This document shows, piece by piece, positions 48,428-57,509 of a stretch of DNA of 64,000 bases. Under the pieces are notes generated by a model, which was given only the letters and a program-made list of their open reading frames with translations, was not told the origin of the DNA and made no database searches. The stretch lies in assembly GCF_019973775.1 (NCBI RefSeq), contig NZ_AP025032.1:1116001-1180000 (forward strand), written 5' to 3'. This DNA comes from Aureimonas sp. SA4125. Its GTDB lineage: Bacteria > Pseudomonadota > Alphaproteobacteria > Rhizobiales > Rhizobiaceae. The position numbers were made by a program, and so were the translations under genes. The stretch's first letter is position 1; every line of letters starts with the position of its first letter.

Positions 48428-49513
48428 CTAATTCCGGTGATTGAGGCTGCCGAGCGGATGGACGCGGGTCAGGTGCCCCATCTTGCGCCCCTGCCGTGCC
48501 TCGCCCTTGCCGTAGACGTGCAGGAGCAGGTTCGGCTCGGCGGCGAGCGCGAGCGCGTCGGCGATCTCGCTGCCGACGAGATTGTCCATCACCGCGTCGA
48601 AGTGGCGGGCGGTCGCCCCGAGCGGCAGTCCGGCGACGGCGCGGATGTGCTGCTCGAACTGCGAGATCAGGCAGGCCGCCTCCGTCCAGTGCCCCGAATT
48701 GTGGACGCGCGGCGCGATCTCGTTGACGACGAGATCCCCGCCGCTGACGAAGAACTCGACGCCGATGACGCCGACATAGCCGAGCCGTTCGAGGATGGTG
48801 GCGGCGATCGCCTGAGCGGCGCGCGCGGTCTCCGGCGCGATGCGGCCGGGCACGGTGGAGCGTTTGAGAATGCCGAGCGAATGGACGTTCTCGGCCGGGT
48901 CGTAGGCGGTCACGGTGCCGTCCTGGCCGCGCGCCGCGATGACCGAGAGCTCGAAGTCGAACGCCACCTTGCGCTCGAGAATCGCCGGCACGCCGCCGAG
49001 ACTGGCGAAGAGGTCGCCATGCGGGCTCTTCCTTCGGACCGTCGCCTGTCCCTTGCCGTCGTAGCCGAGGCGCCGGGTTTTCAGGATGCAGTCGCCGTCG
49101 AACTCGATGAGCGCGTGGTCGAGCTCCTGAGCATCGTCGATCGCCCGCCATTCGGCCGTCGAAACCCCAATGCCGTTGAGAAAGGCCTTTTCGACGACCC
49201 TGTCCTGCGCGACCTCGAGTGCGTCGATCGGGGGGAAGACCGGCACGACGCCTGAGAGCGCCCGGATCGGCGCCACCGGGACGTTTTCGAACTCGTAGGT
49301 GGCAACGCTGCAGCGCTCGGCGAGGCGCTTGAGAGCGCTCACATCGTCATAGGCCGCGGCGATGACCTCGCTGGCGGCTTGCGCGGCGCAGCAGGCGGGA
49401 TCCGGGTCGAGAACCACGGTGCGAAAGCCGAGCCGCGCCGCCGCAAGGGCCAGCATGCGGCCGAGCTGGCCGCCGCCGATGATGCCGATGGTGGCGCCGA
49501 GTTCCTCCCGCAT
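48428..49513 (-). CDS. purK: 5-(carboxyamino)imidazole ribonucleotide synthase
   Basis: A 361-residue ATP-grasp enzyme converting AIR, ATP and bicarbonate to N5-CAIR in purine synthesis. N-terminal IGIIGGGQLGRMLALAAARL, ATP-grasp blocks ILKTRRLGYDGKGQATVR and GVIGVEFFVSGGDLVVNEIA followed by RVHNSGHWTEAACLISQFEQ. Its ATG overlaps the purE stop as TGATG, so the two are coupled. Confidence 0.96.
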   Translation of the reverse strand: MREELGATIGIIGGGQLGRMLALAAARLGFRTVVLDPDPACCAAQAASEVIAAAYDDVSALKRLAERCSVATYEFENVPVAPIRALSGVVPVFPPIDALEVAQDRVVEKAFLNGIGVSTAEWRAIDDAQELDHALIEFDGDCILKTRRLGYDGKGQATVRRKSPHGDLFASLGGVPAILERKVAFDFELSVIAARGQDGTVTAYDPAENVHSLGILKRSTVPGRIAPETARAAQAIAATILERLGYVGVIGVEFFVSGGDLVVNEIAPRVHNSGHWTEAACLISQFEQHIRAVAGLPLGATARHFDAVMDNLVGSEIADALALAAEPNLLLHVYGKGEARQGRKMGHLTRVHPLGSLNHRN

Positions 49514-50010
49514 CAGCCGATCTCCGCCGGTTCGTCGGCGACGGCGGCCGTCTGGGCCGCCCGCCATGCGTCGAGCCGTCCGGCAAGCGCCCGATCGCCG
49601 AGTGCCAGGACGCTGGCCGCCAGCAGCGCCGCGTTGATCGCGCCAGAACGGCCGATGGCAAGCGTGCCGACCGGAATGCCGGCGGGCATCTGGACGATCG
49701 ACAGGAGGCTGTCCTGGCCGGACAGCGCCTTGGATTCGATCGGCACGCCGAAGACGGGCAGCGGCGTCAGCGCGGCCGTCATGCCCGGCAGATGCGCCGC
49801 TCCGCCGGCACCGGCGATGATGATCTTGAAGCCGTTGTCGCGCGCCGTCCTGGCGAACTCGAAAAGCCGTTCCGGCGTGCGGTGGGCCGAGACGATGCGG
49901 GTGGAAAAAGAAATGCCGAGCGCTTCCAGCGTGTCGGCCGCATGCTTCATCGTCGGCCAGTCCGACTGGCTGCCCATGATCACGGCGACGTCGGCGAGGG
50001 CCGCCGTCAC
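49513..50010 (-). CDS. purE: N5-carboxyaminoimidazole ribonucleotide mutase
   Basis: A 165-residue enzyme converting N5-CAIR to CAIR. Motifs: [34 protein letters not shown] with the catalytic His, and [20 protein letters not shown]. The start is a GTG at 50010 overlapping the upstream DUF465 stop (GTGA). Confidence 0.96.
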   Translation of the reverse strand: MTAALADVAVIMGSQSDWPTMKHAADTLEALGISFSTRIVSAHRTPERLFEFARTARDNGFKIIIAGAGGAAHLPGMTAALTPLPVFGVPIESKALSGQDSLLSIVQMPAGIPVGTLAIGRSGAINAALLAASVLALGDRALAGRLDAWRAAQTAAVADEPAEIG

Positions 50011-50210
50011 GCGCTGATGTCCGGAATGATCTGGTCTTCGACGTCCTGCAGGCGATCCTTCACGGCGAGCTTCTTCTTCTTCATCCGCTGGATCTGCAGG
50101 CGGTCGCAGCCGAGAATTTCCATGGCATTGATGGCCGCGTCGAAGTCGGCGTGCTCCTGTCGCAGGCGCGATGCCTGCAGCCGCAATGCCGCCTGTTCCT
50201 GATCCCCCAT
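50007..50210 (-). CDS. DUF465 (YdcH-like) small protein
   Basis: A 67-residue helical hairpin protein: [20 protein letters not shown] then [20 protein letters not shown] and the DUF465 signature [20 protein letters not shown]. The ATG at 50210 follows AAGGGA. It is first in a coupled DUF465-purE-purK operon. Function unknown. Confidence 0.9.
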   Translation of the reverse strand: MGDQEQAALRLQASRLRQEHADFDAAINAMEILGCDRLQIQRMKKKKLAVKDRLQDVEDQIIPDISA

Positions 50211-50424
50211 CGAAGGTCCCTTCGGTGCCTCTGTCGGTTCCGCGCTGGCGCCCCGACATTCCACGCTGTCTCGTCGACGTTCGATTAACAGCCCTCACGC
50301 TTTTGCGAAACAGGAAGCTTGCGCTGGTTCGACACTGCGAATGTTTTATGACAGAATCGCCGCTTCGGGACGCGATCCCGCGAGGGAAACGGGCCGAGAC
50401 GGAAGCGAATCGAAAGGAGCGACT

Positions 50425-50592
50425 ATGTCATTGCACGTGCATATTGCGACGTTGGAAAACCGACATTCTGCCCTCGAAAGCGAAATCGCCGCGGCGAAGA
50501 CCAAGCCTGCGATGGATGACGCACAGATTCGCGAACTCAAGCGACGTAAACTGCAGCTGAAAGACGAGTTGGAGCGCCTGCGAAACAGCTGA
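50425..50592 (+). CDS. DUF465 (YdcH-like) small protein, second copy
   Basis: A 55-residue protein, [20 protein letters not shown] then [20 protein letters not shown], preceded by a strong ribosome binding site AAAGGAG. It is divergent from the other DUF465 gene, 214 bases apart. Function unknown. Confidence 0.9.
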   Translation: MSLHVHIATLENRHSALESEIAAAKTKPAMDDAQIRELKRRKLQLKDELERLRNS

Positions 50593-50907
50593 CCGCTGCT
50601 TTGCAGCCCGGACGCGGCTCCTGCCGCGCCCGGGATCGATAGGGCCGCCGCCGCCGCGCTTGACGCGAACCTGGCCGCCGCCGTCACGCCACGCAATCCC
50701 AAGACATCGCCCGCCTTTGATCCATCCGCGACCGGGCGATGGCTGCCACCCTGCATGCCGACGGGGTCGCTCGATTTTTGCGTGATGGCCCCGACCTTCA
50801 TCGCGATTCGGCAATAATTTTCATCACGCTGGCCGCACAATCGCGCGATAAGGAAAGCTGGCTATCGTCGATGCCTGCCGGACATTTCGCCGTGTCGCCG
50901 GACGGAT
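50593..50907. other. Gap between DUF465 and TauE/SafE genes
   Basis: About 315 bases with no gene, strong hairpin or repeat that I can support; both flanking genes end here (convergent). Confidence 0.4.
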
Positions 50908-51669
50908 CTACGGCGCGGCCAGAGAGATGACGGCGTCGTAGACGAGCTTCAGGCCGACCGGAATGAGCAGCGCGTAGCTGATGAGATAAAAGCGCTCGGG
51001 CTTCGTGCGGCGGACGAGCCAGACGCCTGCGAGCGTGGCCAGGGGCGCCAGGGGCAGAAGGATCGCCGAGGTCGTCAGGTTGGCGGCGGAGAACTGGCCG
51101 AGCAGGAAGTAGGGAACGAGCTTCACGGCGTTCGTCACGGCAAAGAAGATCACGGTCGTGCCGGCATACACCGCCGGGACGAGCCGGAGCGGCATGACGT
51201 AGACCTGGAACGGTGGTCCGCCGGCATGGGTGGCGAAACTGGTGAAGCCCGAGACGACGCCCCAGAAGATGCCGCTCAGCCGGCCGGGCTTGCGCGCCTG
51301 CGTAAGGTGGCGGGCAAAGACGAACCAGTTCAGGCCGAAGGCGAGGCACAAGATCCCGATGAGAAGACGGGTGCCGTCGGCGGAGACCATCGTTGCCGTA
51401 AAGAAGCCGAGACCGACGCCGACGACCGAGGCCGGCAGGATCAGCCAGAGCACCCTCCTGTCGAAGCTGCCCCGCCAGGCCATGAGCCCGACGACATCCA
51501 TGACGATGAGGATTGGCAGCATGATCCCGGCCGCCGTGACCGGCGAGATCGCCAGCGCCATCATCGGTACGCCGAGCAACGAGATCGAGCCGCCGAAACC
51601 GCCCTTGGAGAGCCCGACCAGAATGACGGCCGGCACGGCCAGGAGATAGAAGACGGGATCGGAAATCAT
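50908..51669 (-). CDS. TauE/SafE-family permease
   Basis: A 253-residue integral membrane protein with about eight helices in two repeats: VFYLLAVPAVILVGLSKGGF, GFGGSISLLGVPMMALAISP, and the second-repeat SGFTSFATHAGGPPFQVYVM. Family members move sulfonates, sulfite or other organic anions; the substrate is unknown here. Convergent with the DUF465 gene. Confidence 0.9.
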   Translation of the reverse strand: MISDPVFYLLAVPAVILVGLSKGGFGGSISLLGVPMMALAISPVTAAGIMLPILIVMDVVGLMAWRGSFDRRVLWLILPASVVGVGLGFFTATMVSADGTRLLIGILCLAFGLNWFVFARHLTQARKPGRLSGIFWGVVSGFTSFATHAGGPPFQVYVMPLRLVPAVYAGTTVIFFAVTNAVKLVPYFLLGQFSAANLTTSAILLPLAPLATLAGVWLVRRTKPERFYLISYALLIPVGLKLVYDAVISLAAP

Positions 51670-51921
51670 GTGATGCGCAATCGGGGAGGGCGGCAGGGGA
51701 TGCCGCGTTCTGGATTTCGCGATAGCCCTTGGCGCCATCGGCAGCAAGCACCGGGAGCCCGTGCGGGGCAGATCCGGAAGGGCAGAAACCCTGAAACCGG
51801 CCGTGTCCCGATCGGGAGACGTGATGCTTTGCACCCGTGCCTGCTTCCGGCCTATGATGGGGCGCGGTGCCGCGGCCGGGAAACTGGCCGCCGTCGCCTC
51901 CCACCCCATCATCGACCGGTC

Positions 51922-52584
51922 ATGTCCATGCGCGCAGATTTCATTCGTCCCCGTCTCGTCCTCGTGACCACGCCGCTTCCCGACGGGGAGGCCGGCGTCG
52001 AGGCCCTGCGCGCGGCGCTGGGCGCCGGCGACGTCGCCTCCGTCATCCTCGCGGCGGCGGGGCGTGGCGCCGATGCCTTCCAGGATTTCGCCGAGCCGCT
52101 GGTGCCGATGATCCAGGACTATGGCGCCGCCGCCATCATCGCCGACGATACGCGCTGCGCCGGCCGTGTCAGGGCCGATGGGCTGCATGTCTCGGGCGGC
52201 GACGTCGAGACGTTGACGGAGACCATGGCGCGCTTTTCGCCCAAGCTCATCGTCGGCGCCTCCGGCTTCACGCTGCGCCACGAGGCGCTGGAGGCCGGCG
52301 AGCGCATGCCGGACTATCTCTTCTTCGGGCGCCTCGGCGGCGACGACGTGGATCTGGCGGACGCCGACGCGCTCGAAATGGCCGAATGGTGGGCCGAGAT
52401 CGTCGAGATCCCCTGTATCGTCATGGGGGGGCGCGACATCGAATCGACGCGGCAGGCCGCCGAAACCGGCGCCGAATTCGTCGCGCTGTCGGCCGCCGTG
52501 CTGCAGGATCCGGGAACCGCTGCGGCGATGGTCGTGCGCGCCAACGCCATCATCGACGCCGTCGCAGAAAGCGTCGCGGCATGA
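51922..52584 (+). CDS. Thiamine-phosphate-synthase-like protein
   Basis: A 220-residue TIM barrel with ThiE-like segments: RPRLVLVTTPLPDG, DYGAAAIIADDTRCAGRVRA, ADGLHVSGGDVETLTE, YLFFGRLGG and GAEFVALSAAVLQDPGTAA. The phosphate-binding CHS and pyrimidine-binding residues of true ThiE are not obvious, and no other thi gene is nearby, so it may have another role. ATGs at 51922 and 51928. Its stop overlaps the Sel1 gene start (ATGA). Confidence 0.8.
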   Translation: MSMRADFIRPRLVLVTTPLPDGEAGVEALRAALGAGDVASVILAAAGRGADAFQDFAEPLVPMIQDYGAAAIIADDTRCAGRVRADGLHVSGGDVETLTETMARFSPKLIVGASGFTLRHEALEAGERMPDYLFFGRLGGDDVDLADADALEMAEWWAEIVEIPCIVMGGRDIESTRQAAETGAEFVALSAAVLQDPGTAAAMVVRANAIIDAVAESVAA

Positions 52585-53573
52585 CCAGGGCGCGCTTTGG
52601 CATTGCCCTTGCCGTCACCGGCTGGGCCTTCCTCGCGGCCAGCCCCGCGTCGGCCCAGACGTCGGAGGCGCCGGTTCCCACGGCGAACCCGTCGGCCGCC
52701 GCCGCTCCCGCTGCAACGCCTGACACGGCGGCGCCTACCCCGGCCGGGACCAATCTGGCCTACGGTGCCTATCAGCGCGGGCTTTACCTGACGTCGCGGC
52801 GGCTTGCCGAACCGCTTGCCAATCTCGGCGATCCCGCCGCGCAGACGCTTCTGGGCGAGATCTATTCGCGCGGCCTCGGCGTGCCGCGGGACGAGAAGGC
52901 GGCAGCGCGCTGGTACGAGGCGGCGGCCCATTCGGGCAGTGCCGAAGGGCAATTCCGCTTTGCGCTGCTGCTTCTCGACGGCAAGAGCGTGCCGCAGGAC
53001 CTCGCCAAGGCCCAGGACCTGATGAAGGCCGCCGCCGATGCCGGCATTCCGCTCGCGCAGTACAATTACGGCCAGATGCTGATCCAGGCCTCGCCGACAT
53101 CCGGCTTCGCCGCCGCGCGGCCCTATTTCGAGAAGTCGGCCAAGGCCGGCATTGCCGACGCGCAGTACGCCATGGCGCAGATCCACATCTATGGCCGGGG
53201 CATGGCGGCGCCGGACCTCGATACCGCCCGGTCGTGGCTGCTGGCGGCCGCGATCAACGGCCAGGACACCGCCCAGATCGAGCTCGGCATCTGGCTGATC
53301 AACGGCAAGGGCGGACCGGCCAACCCCGCCGAGGGCGCCGGCTGGCTGCGCCGCGCGGCCGCCCACGGCAATCCGATCGCCATGAACCGTCTCGCCCATC
53401 TCTACAAGGACGGGATCGGCGTGGCGGCCGACAAGGCGGAGGCGGCGAAATGGTCTGTTCTCGCCAAGCGCGCCAACAACACCGACGCCGCGCTCGACAC
53501 GTTTTTCCGCAATCTCGACGAGGCGATGCAGCGCGGCGCGCTCGATGCCGCCAACCGGTTCCGGGCGAGTTGA
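52581..53573 (+). CDS. Sel1-like repeat secreted protein
   Basis: A 330-residue protein: signal peptide (WAFLAASPASA), Ala/Pro linker to ~55, then about six Sel1 repeats such as AQTLLGEIYSRGLGVPRDEK, AEGQFRFALLLLDGKSVPQD, AQYAMAQIHIYGRGMAAPDL and AMNRLAHLYKDGIGVAADKA. It likely scaffolds envelope complexes. Its start overlaps the ThiE-like stop by four bases, so the pair is co-translated; the functional link is obscure. Confidence 0.9.
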   Translation: MTRARFGIALAVTGWAFLAASPASAQTSEAPVPTANPSAAAAPAATPDTAAPTPAGTNLAYGAYQRGLYLTSRRLAEPLANLGDPAAQTLLGEIYSRGLGVPRDEKAAARWYEAAAHSGSAEGQFRFALLLLDGKSVPQDLAKAQDLMKAAADAGIPLAQYNYGQMLIQASPTSGFAAARPYFEKSAKAGIADAQYAMAQIHIYGRGMAAPDLDTARSWLLAAAINGQDTAQIELGIWLINGKGGPANPAEGAGWLRRAAAHGNPIAMNRLAHLYKDGIGVAADKAEAAKWSVLAKRANNTDAALDTFFRNLDEAMQRGALDAANRFRAS

Positions 53574-53667
53574 GCGGCCCGACGGCCGGGCGCGGACTTG
53601 AACGACCCGGATTTTTATGGTCTTCAGCCGCGAAGGCCCGGCAGGCCGCCATCATTCGAGTGCAAAG

Positions 53668-54231
53668 ATGAAGATCAACGGCAACGAAATCCGTCCCGGC
53701 GACGTGGTCGAGCATGCCGGCGGCCTCTGGGCGGCCGTCCGGACCGCGCATGTGAAGCCGGGCAAGGGCGGCGCCTTCAACCAGGTCGAGCTGAAGAACC
53801 TCATCGACGGCACGAAGCTCAACGAGCGCTTTCGGGCCGCCGAGACGGTCGAGCGCATTCGCCTGGAGATGAAGGACTTCACCTTTCTCTATGCCGAGGG
53901 CGAGTCCCTCGTCTTCATGGACATCGAGAGCTACGAGCAGCTCGAGCTGCAGAAGGATTTCGTCGGCGACCGTGCCGCCTTCCTGCAGGACGGCATGAAG
54001 GTCACGGTGAAGATGCACGAGGAGCGCGCGATCGGCATCGCGCTGCCCGACCAGGTGACGCTGCTGATCACCGAGGCCGATCCGGTGGTCAAGGGTCAGT
54101 CGGCGAGTTCTTCCTACAAGCCGGCTGTGATGGAGAACGGCATCCGCGTGATGGTCCCGCCCTTCATCGATGCCGGCGAGCGGATCGTCGTCGACACCAA
54201 CGAGATCACCTACGTCCGGCGCGCCGACTGA
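53668..54231 (+). CDS. efp: Elongation factor P
   Basis: A 187-residue translation factor relieving stalls at polyproline. N-terminal KOW-like domain [20 protein letters not shown], tip loop KPGKGG with Lys33 as the modification site, central OB domain [18 protein letters not shown] and C-terminal EP-C domain [20 protein letters not shown]. The ATG at 53668 is the family's start. Confidence 0.96.
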   Translation: MKINGNEIRPGDVVEHAGGLWAAVRTAHVKPGKGGAFNQVELKNLIDGTKLNERFRAAETVERIRLEMKDFTFLYAEGESLVFMDIESYEQLELQKDFVGDRAAFLQDGMKVTVKMHEERAIGIALPDQVTLLITEADPVVKGQSASSSYKPAVMENGIRVMVPPFIDAGERIVVDTNEITYVRRAD

Positions 54232-54301
54232 GGCGCCGGGGCACCGCGGGTCTGCGGTTGCCAGGCCCTGACAGGTGACGCTTCGAGGTGGCCCGCTCGC
54301 T

Positions 54302-54360
54302 GCGGTGCCGCCTTTCGGGATTTGTCTGGGCGGTCCGCGTGACGCGGTGCCGCCCTTGAA
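54302..54360 (+). repeat. Short tandem-like direct repeat before suhB
   Basis: GCGGTGCCGCC recurs at 54302-54312 and 54344-54354, each followed a few bases later by GATTTG, a 42-base period. It fills most of the efp-suhB gap. Confidence 0.55.
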
Positions 54361-54377
54361 GATTTGAAGGTACGACC

Positions 54378-55193
54378 ATGGCCCGTTCGCCGCTTCTCAA
54401 CGTGATGACGCAGACCGCGATGAAGGCGGGCCGCTCGCTGACGCGCGATTTCGGCGAGGTGCAGAACCTTCAGGTCTCGATGAAGGGCCCGGCCGACTTC
54501 GTCTCCAACGCCGACCGCAATGCCGAGGAGATCGTCTTCCAGGAACTGTCGCGCGTCCGGCCCGACTGGGGCTTCCTGATGGAGGAGCGCGGCGCCATCG
54601 AGGGCAAGGACAGCCAGCACCGCTGGATCGTCGATCCGCTCGACGGCACCACCAACTTCCTGCACGGCGTCCCGATGTTCGCCGTCTCGATCGCGCTCGA
54701 GCGCGACGGCGAGATCGTCGCCGGCGTCGTCTTCAATCCCGCGAGCGACGAGCTCTATTCGGCCGAGAAGGGCGGCGGCGCCTTCCTCAACGATCGCCGC
54801 ATCCGCGTCGCGGCCCGCCAGAAGCTGCCCGAGGCGCTGATCGGCGCCGGCGCGCCCTTCCTCGGCAAGGGCGACCACGCCCGCTTCCTGTACGAGATGC
54901 GCCACATGATGGCCGAGACCGCCGGCATCCGCCGCATGGGCGCGGCCTCGCTCGACCTCGCCTATGTCGCCGCGGGGCGCTTCGACGGATTCTGGGAGCG
55001 CGGCCTGTCGCCCTGGGACGTCGCGGCCGGCGCGATCCTCATCCGCGAGGCCGGCGGCTTCGTCACCGGCATCGACGGCGCGAAGTTCGACCATGTCTCG
55101 GGCGAGGTCGCCTGCGGCAACGAATACATGCACAAAGCCTTGGTGGCGCAGCTGAAGATCGCCGACACCGCCTATCGCGGCACGCGCACCTGA
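54378..55193 (+). CDS. suhB: Inositol-1-monophosphatase family protein (SuhB)
   Basis: A 271-residue IMPase: metal motif WIVDPLDGTTNFLHGVPMFA, upstream FLMEERG and C-terminal GLSPWDVAAGAILIREAGGF. SuhB in proteobacteria dephosphorylates inositol phosphates and also joins rRNA antitermination complexes. It follows efp on the same strand. Confidence 0.92.
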   Translation: MARSPLLNVMTQTAMKAGRSLTRDFGEVQNLQVSMKGPADFVSNADRNAEEIVFQELSRVRPDWGFLMEERGAIEGKDSQHRWIVDPLDGTTNFLHGVPMFAVSIALERDGEIVAGVVFNPASDELYSAEKGGGAFLNDRRIRVAARQKLPEALIGAGAPFLGKGDHARFLYEMRHMMAETAGIRRMGAASLDLAYVAAGRFDGFWERGLSPWDVAAGAILIREAGGFVTGIDGAKFDHVSGEVACGNEYMHKALVAQLKIADTAYRGTRT

Positions 55194-55345
55194 CATAACC
55201 TGCGCAAGACTGAGACATTCGGTCCGCTGCTGGTTCGACGCAGTCGGGCCGACGCTAAGCTGAACATGCGACGTTTCCCATTGCGGCAATGTCCGCTAGG
55301 CTGCGGCCCAGGCGCCAGAGCCCTCTCAGGATAGTCGGAAGCGGA

Positions 55346-56392
55346 ATGCAGGTCTTCAGTTCTCCCAAGGACACCACGCCGCAGACAGAAGGGATCGGTT
55401 CGGAGAACCTCGCCAGTCCCATGGTCTTCCTGTGGTCGATGCTGGTCTTCCTGGCGCTGGTCGGCTTCGTCGCGGCGATCCTGTCGCGCCAGGTCCAGGC
55501 GGCCTTCGTCACCAATCCCGGACTGAACGGGCTGATTCTCGGCGTTCTCGCCATCGGCATCCTGCTCTCGCTGATGCAGGTGATCCGGCTGGCGCGTGAA
55601 GTTCGCTGGGTGAACGCCTATCGCGACGGCTCGAGCGAGTTCGAGACGATGCCCTCGCCGGTGCTCCTCGCGCCGATGCGGGCGATGATCGGCCGCCGCC
55701 GCCAGCTTGCCCTCACCACCCAGTCGATGACGGCGGTGCTGGATTCGGTCGCCACGCGTCTCGACGAGACGCGGGACATCGCCCGCTACCTCATCGGCCT
55801 CCTCGTCTTCCTCGGCCTCCTCGGCACCTTCTGGGGCCTCCTCGGGACCATCGGCTCGATCGGCAACACCATCCAGACGCTGGACCCGGGCGGCGGCGAC
55901 GCGGCGAGCGTCCTCGATTCGCTGAAAGCGGGCCTTGCCGCCCCTCTCCAGGGCATGGGCACCGCCTTCTCGTCCTCGCTCTTCGGCCTGTCCGGCTCGC
56001 TGGTCCTCGGTTTCCTCGATCTGCAGGTCGGCCGGGCACAGAACCGTTTCTACACCGAGTTCGAGAACTGGCTGTCGTCGGTGACAGATGTCGGCGCCGA
56101 CATGCTGCTGCCGCCGTCCACGGGCTCGACGCTGATCGGCACCGGCGGCGAAGAGATCCGGCTTCTTTCGGACAAGCTCAACAAGCTGGTGCAGGACCAG
56201 ACGGCGAGCCCGCGCACCACCGCGGCGATGGCAAGCCTTGCGGAAAGCATCCAGGGCCTCGTCCAGCACATGCGCTCCGAGCAGCAGATGCTGCGCGACT
56301 TCGTCGAGACTCAGGCCGGTGAGCAGCGCGAACTGCGCAACGTGCTCGACCGGCTGTCGAAGGCGATCGGAACCGGACGGGACGGGAAGTAG
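55346..56392 (+). CDS. MotA/TolQ/ExbB-type proton channel protein
   Basis: A 348-residue membrane protein with two N-terminal helices (VFLWSMLVFLALVGFVAAIL, LNGLILGVLAIGILLSLMQV) and the TolQ/ExbB-like pair YLIGLLVFLGLLGTFWGLLG and AAPLQGMGTAFSSSLFGLSG, then a helical C-terminal tail. It pairs with the next gene, the way MotA pairs with MotB. The partner function, wall-anchored ion-driven motor, is inferred. No flagellar genes are adjacent. Confidence 0.85.
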   Translation: MQVFSSPKDTTPQTEGIGSENLASPMVFLWSMLVFLALVGFVAAILSRQVQAAFVTNPGLNGLILGVLAIGILLSLMQVIRLAREVRWVNAYRDGSSEFETMPSPVLLAPMRAMIGRRRQLALTTQSMTAVLDSVATRLDETRDIARYLIGLLVFLGLLGTFWGLLGTIGSIGNTIQTLDPGGGDAASVLDSLKAGLAAPLQGMGTAFSSSLFGLSGSLVLGFLDLQVGRAQNRFYTEFENWLSSVTDVGADMLLPPSTGSTLIGTGGEEIRLLSDKLNKLVQDQTASPRTTAAMASLAESIQGLVQHMRSEQQMLRDFVETQAGEQRELRNVLDRLSKAIGTGRDGK

Positions 56393-56394
56393 CC

Positions 56395-57426
56395 ATGGCA
56401 CTGTCGCGGGGCCGCCGGACGCAGCGCACGGTCGATTACTGGCCGGGCTTCGTCGACGCGCTGTCGACGCTGCTTCTGGCCATCATGTTCCTGCTGTCGG
56501 TCTTCGTCCTGGCGCAGTTCCTTCTCAGCCGCGAGATCTCCGGGCGCGACACCGTTCTCGACCGGCTGAACTCGCAGATCAACGAGCTGACGCAGCTCCT
56601 CTCGCTGGAGCGCACCACGGGCCAGGATTTCCAGGACCAGATCGCGTCCCTGCAGGCTTCGCTGCAATCTTCCGAGACCGAGCGGTCGCGCTTGCAGCAG
56701 ACGCTGGCCGAGGGCGGGGGCGCTGCGGCCGAGGCCAATGCGCGGGCCGGCGGCCTCGAGACGGCGCTGTCCGACCAGCGACAGATCTCGCAGCGCGCGG
56801 TGGCGCAGGTCGAACTCCTGAACCAGCAGCTGACGGCCCTGCGCCAGCAGATCGCGGCGCTCGAGACCGCGCTCGACGCGTCGGAGAATCGCGACAGGGA
56901 GAGTCAGACCCGCATCGCCGATCTCGGCAGCCGCCTCAACGTGGCGCTCGCCCAGCGCGTCCAGGAACTGTCGCGCTATCGCTCGGACTTCTTTGGACGT
57001 CTGCGGGAGATCCTGTCCGACCGTGAGAACATCCGCATCGTCGGCGACCGATTCGTCTTCCAGTCCGAGGTCCTCTTTCCGTCCGGATCGGACGTGCTGC
57101 AGGCTGCGGGCGAGACCGAGATGAAAAAGCTTGCCGAGGCCATCATCGAGCTCGCGCGCGAAATTCCCTCGGACATCAACTGGATCATTCGCGTCGACGG
57201 CCATACCGACAACATCCCGCTCAGTGGCACGGGCCGGTTTGCCGACAACTGGCAGCTCTCGACAAGTCGCGCCGCCTCGGTCGTGAAGTATCTGGTCAGC
57301 CAGGGCGCCCCCGCCAACCGCATGGCGGCCGCCGGGTTCGGCGAATTCCAGCCGATCGACGCGGAGAACACGCAGCAAGCGCGGGACCGGAACCGCCGCA
57401 TCGAGCTGAAGCTGACCGAGCGCTGA
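56395..57426 (+). CDS. MotB-like OmpA-domain peptidoglycan-binding protein
   Basis: A 343-residue protein: one N-terminal helix (FVDALSTLLLAIMFLLSVFV), a coiled coil at ~55-190 (QINELTQLLSLERTTGQDFQ, QLTALRQQIAALETALDASE) and a C-terminal OmpA domain with VDGHTDNIPLSGTGRFADNW and DRNRRIELKLTE. It starts 2 bases after the MotA-like stop. The Asp in the N-terminal helix (VDALSTL) matches the proton-carrying position of MotB. Confidence 0.9.
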   Translation: MALSRGRRTQRTVDYWPGFVDALSTLLLAIMFLLSVFVLAQFLLSREISGRDTVLDRLNSQINELTQLLSLERTTGQDFQDQIASLQASLQSSETERSRLQQTLAEGGGAAAEANARAGGLETALSDQRQISQRAVAQVELLNQQLTALRQQIAALETALDASENRDRESQTRIADLGSRLNVALAQRVQELSRYRSDFFGRLREILSDRENIRIVGDRFVFQSEVLFPSGSDVLQAAGETEMKKLAEAIIELAREIPSDINWIIRVDGHTDNIPLSGTGRFADNWQLSTSRAASVVKYLVSQGAPANRMAAAGFGEFQPIDAENTQQARDRNRRIELKLTER

Positions 57427-57509
57427 TCGGCTGCCGCTTTGCTGTCGCCGCCGGCGACACAAGGGGTGCCGCGCGCGGGCCGCGAGCGGGCGCGAAGAAG
57501 CTGGGCGGC

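Noticed and set aside
55346..57426. Zorya-type antiphage system (ZorA/ZorB)
   Set aside because: The two channel-type proteins fit superficially, but no ZorC/ZorD or ZorE-like gene is adjacent and the neighbours are housekeeping genes.
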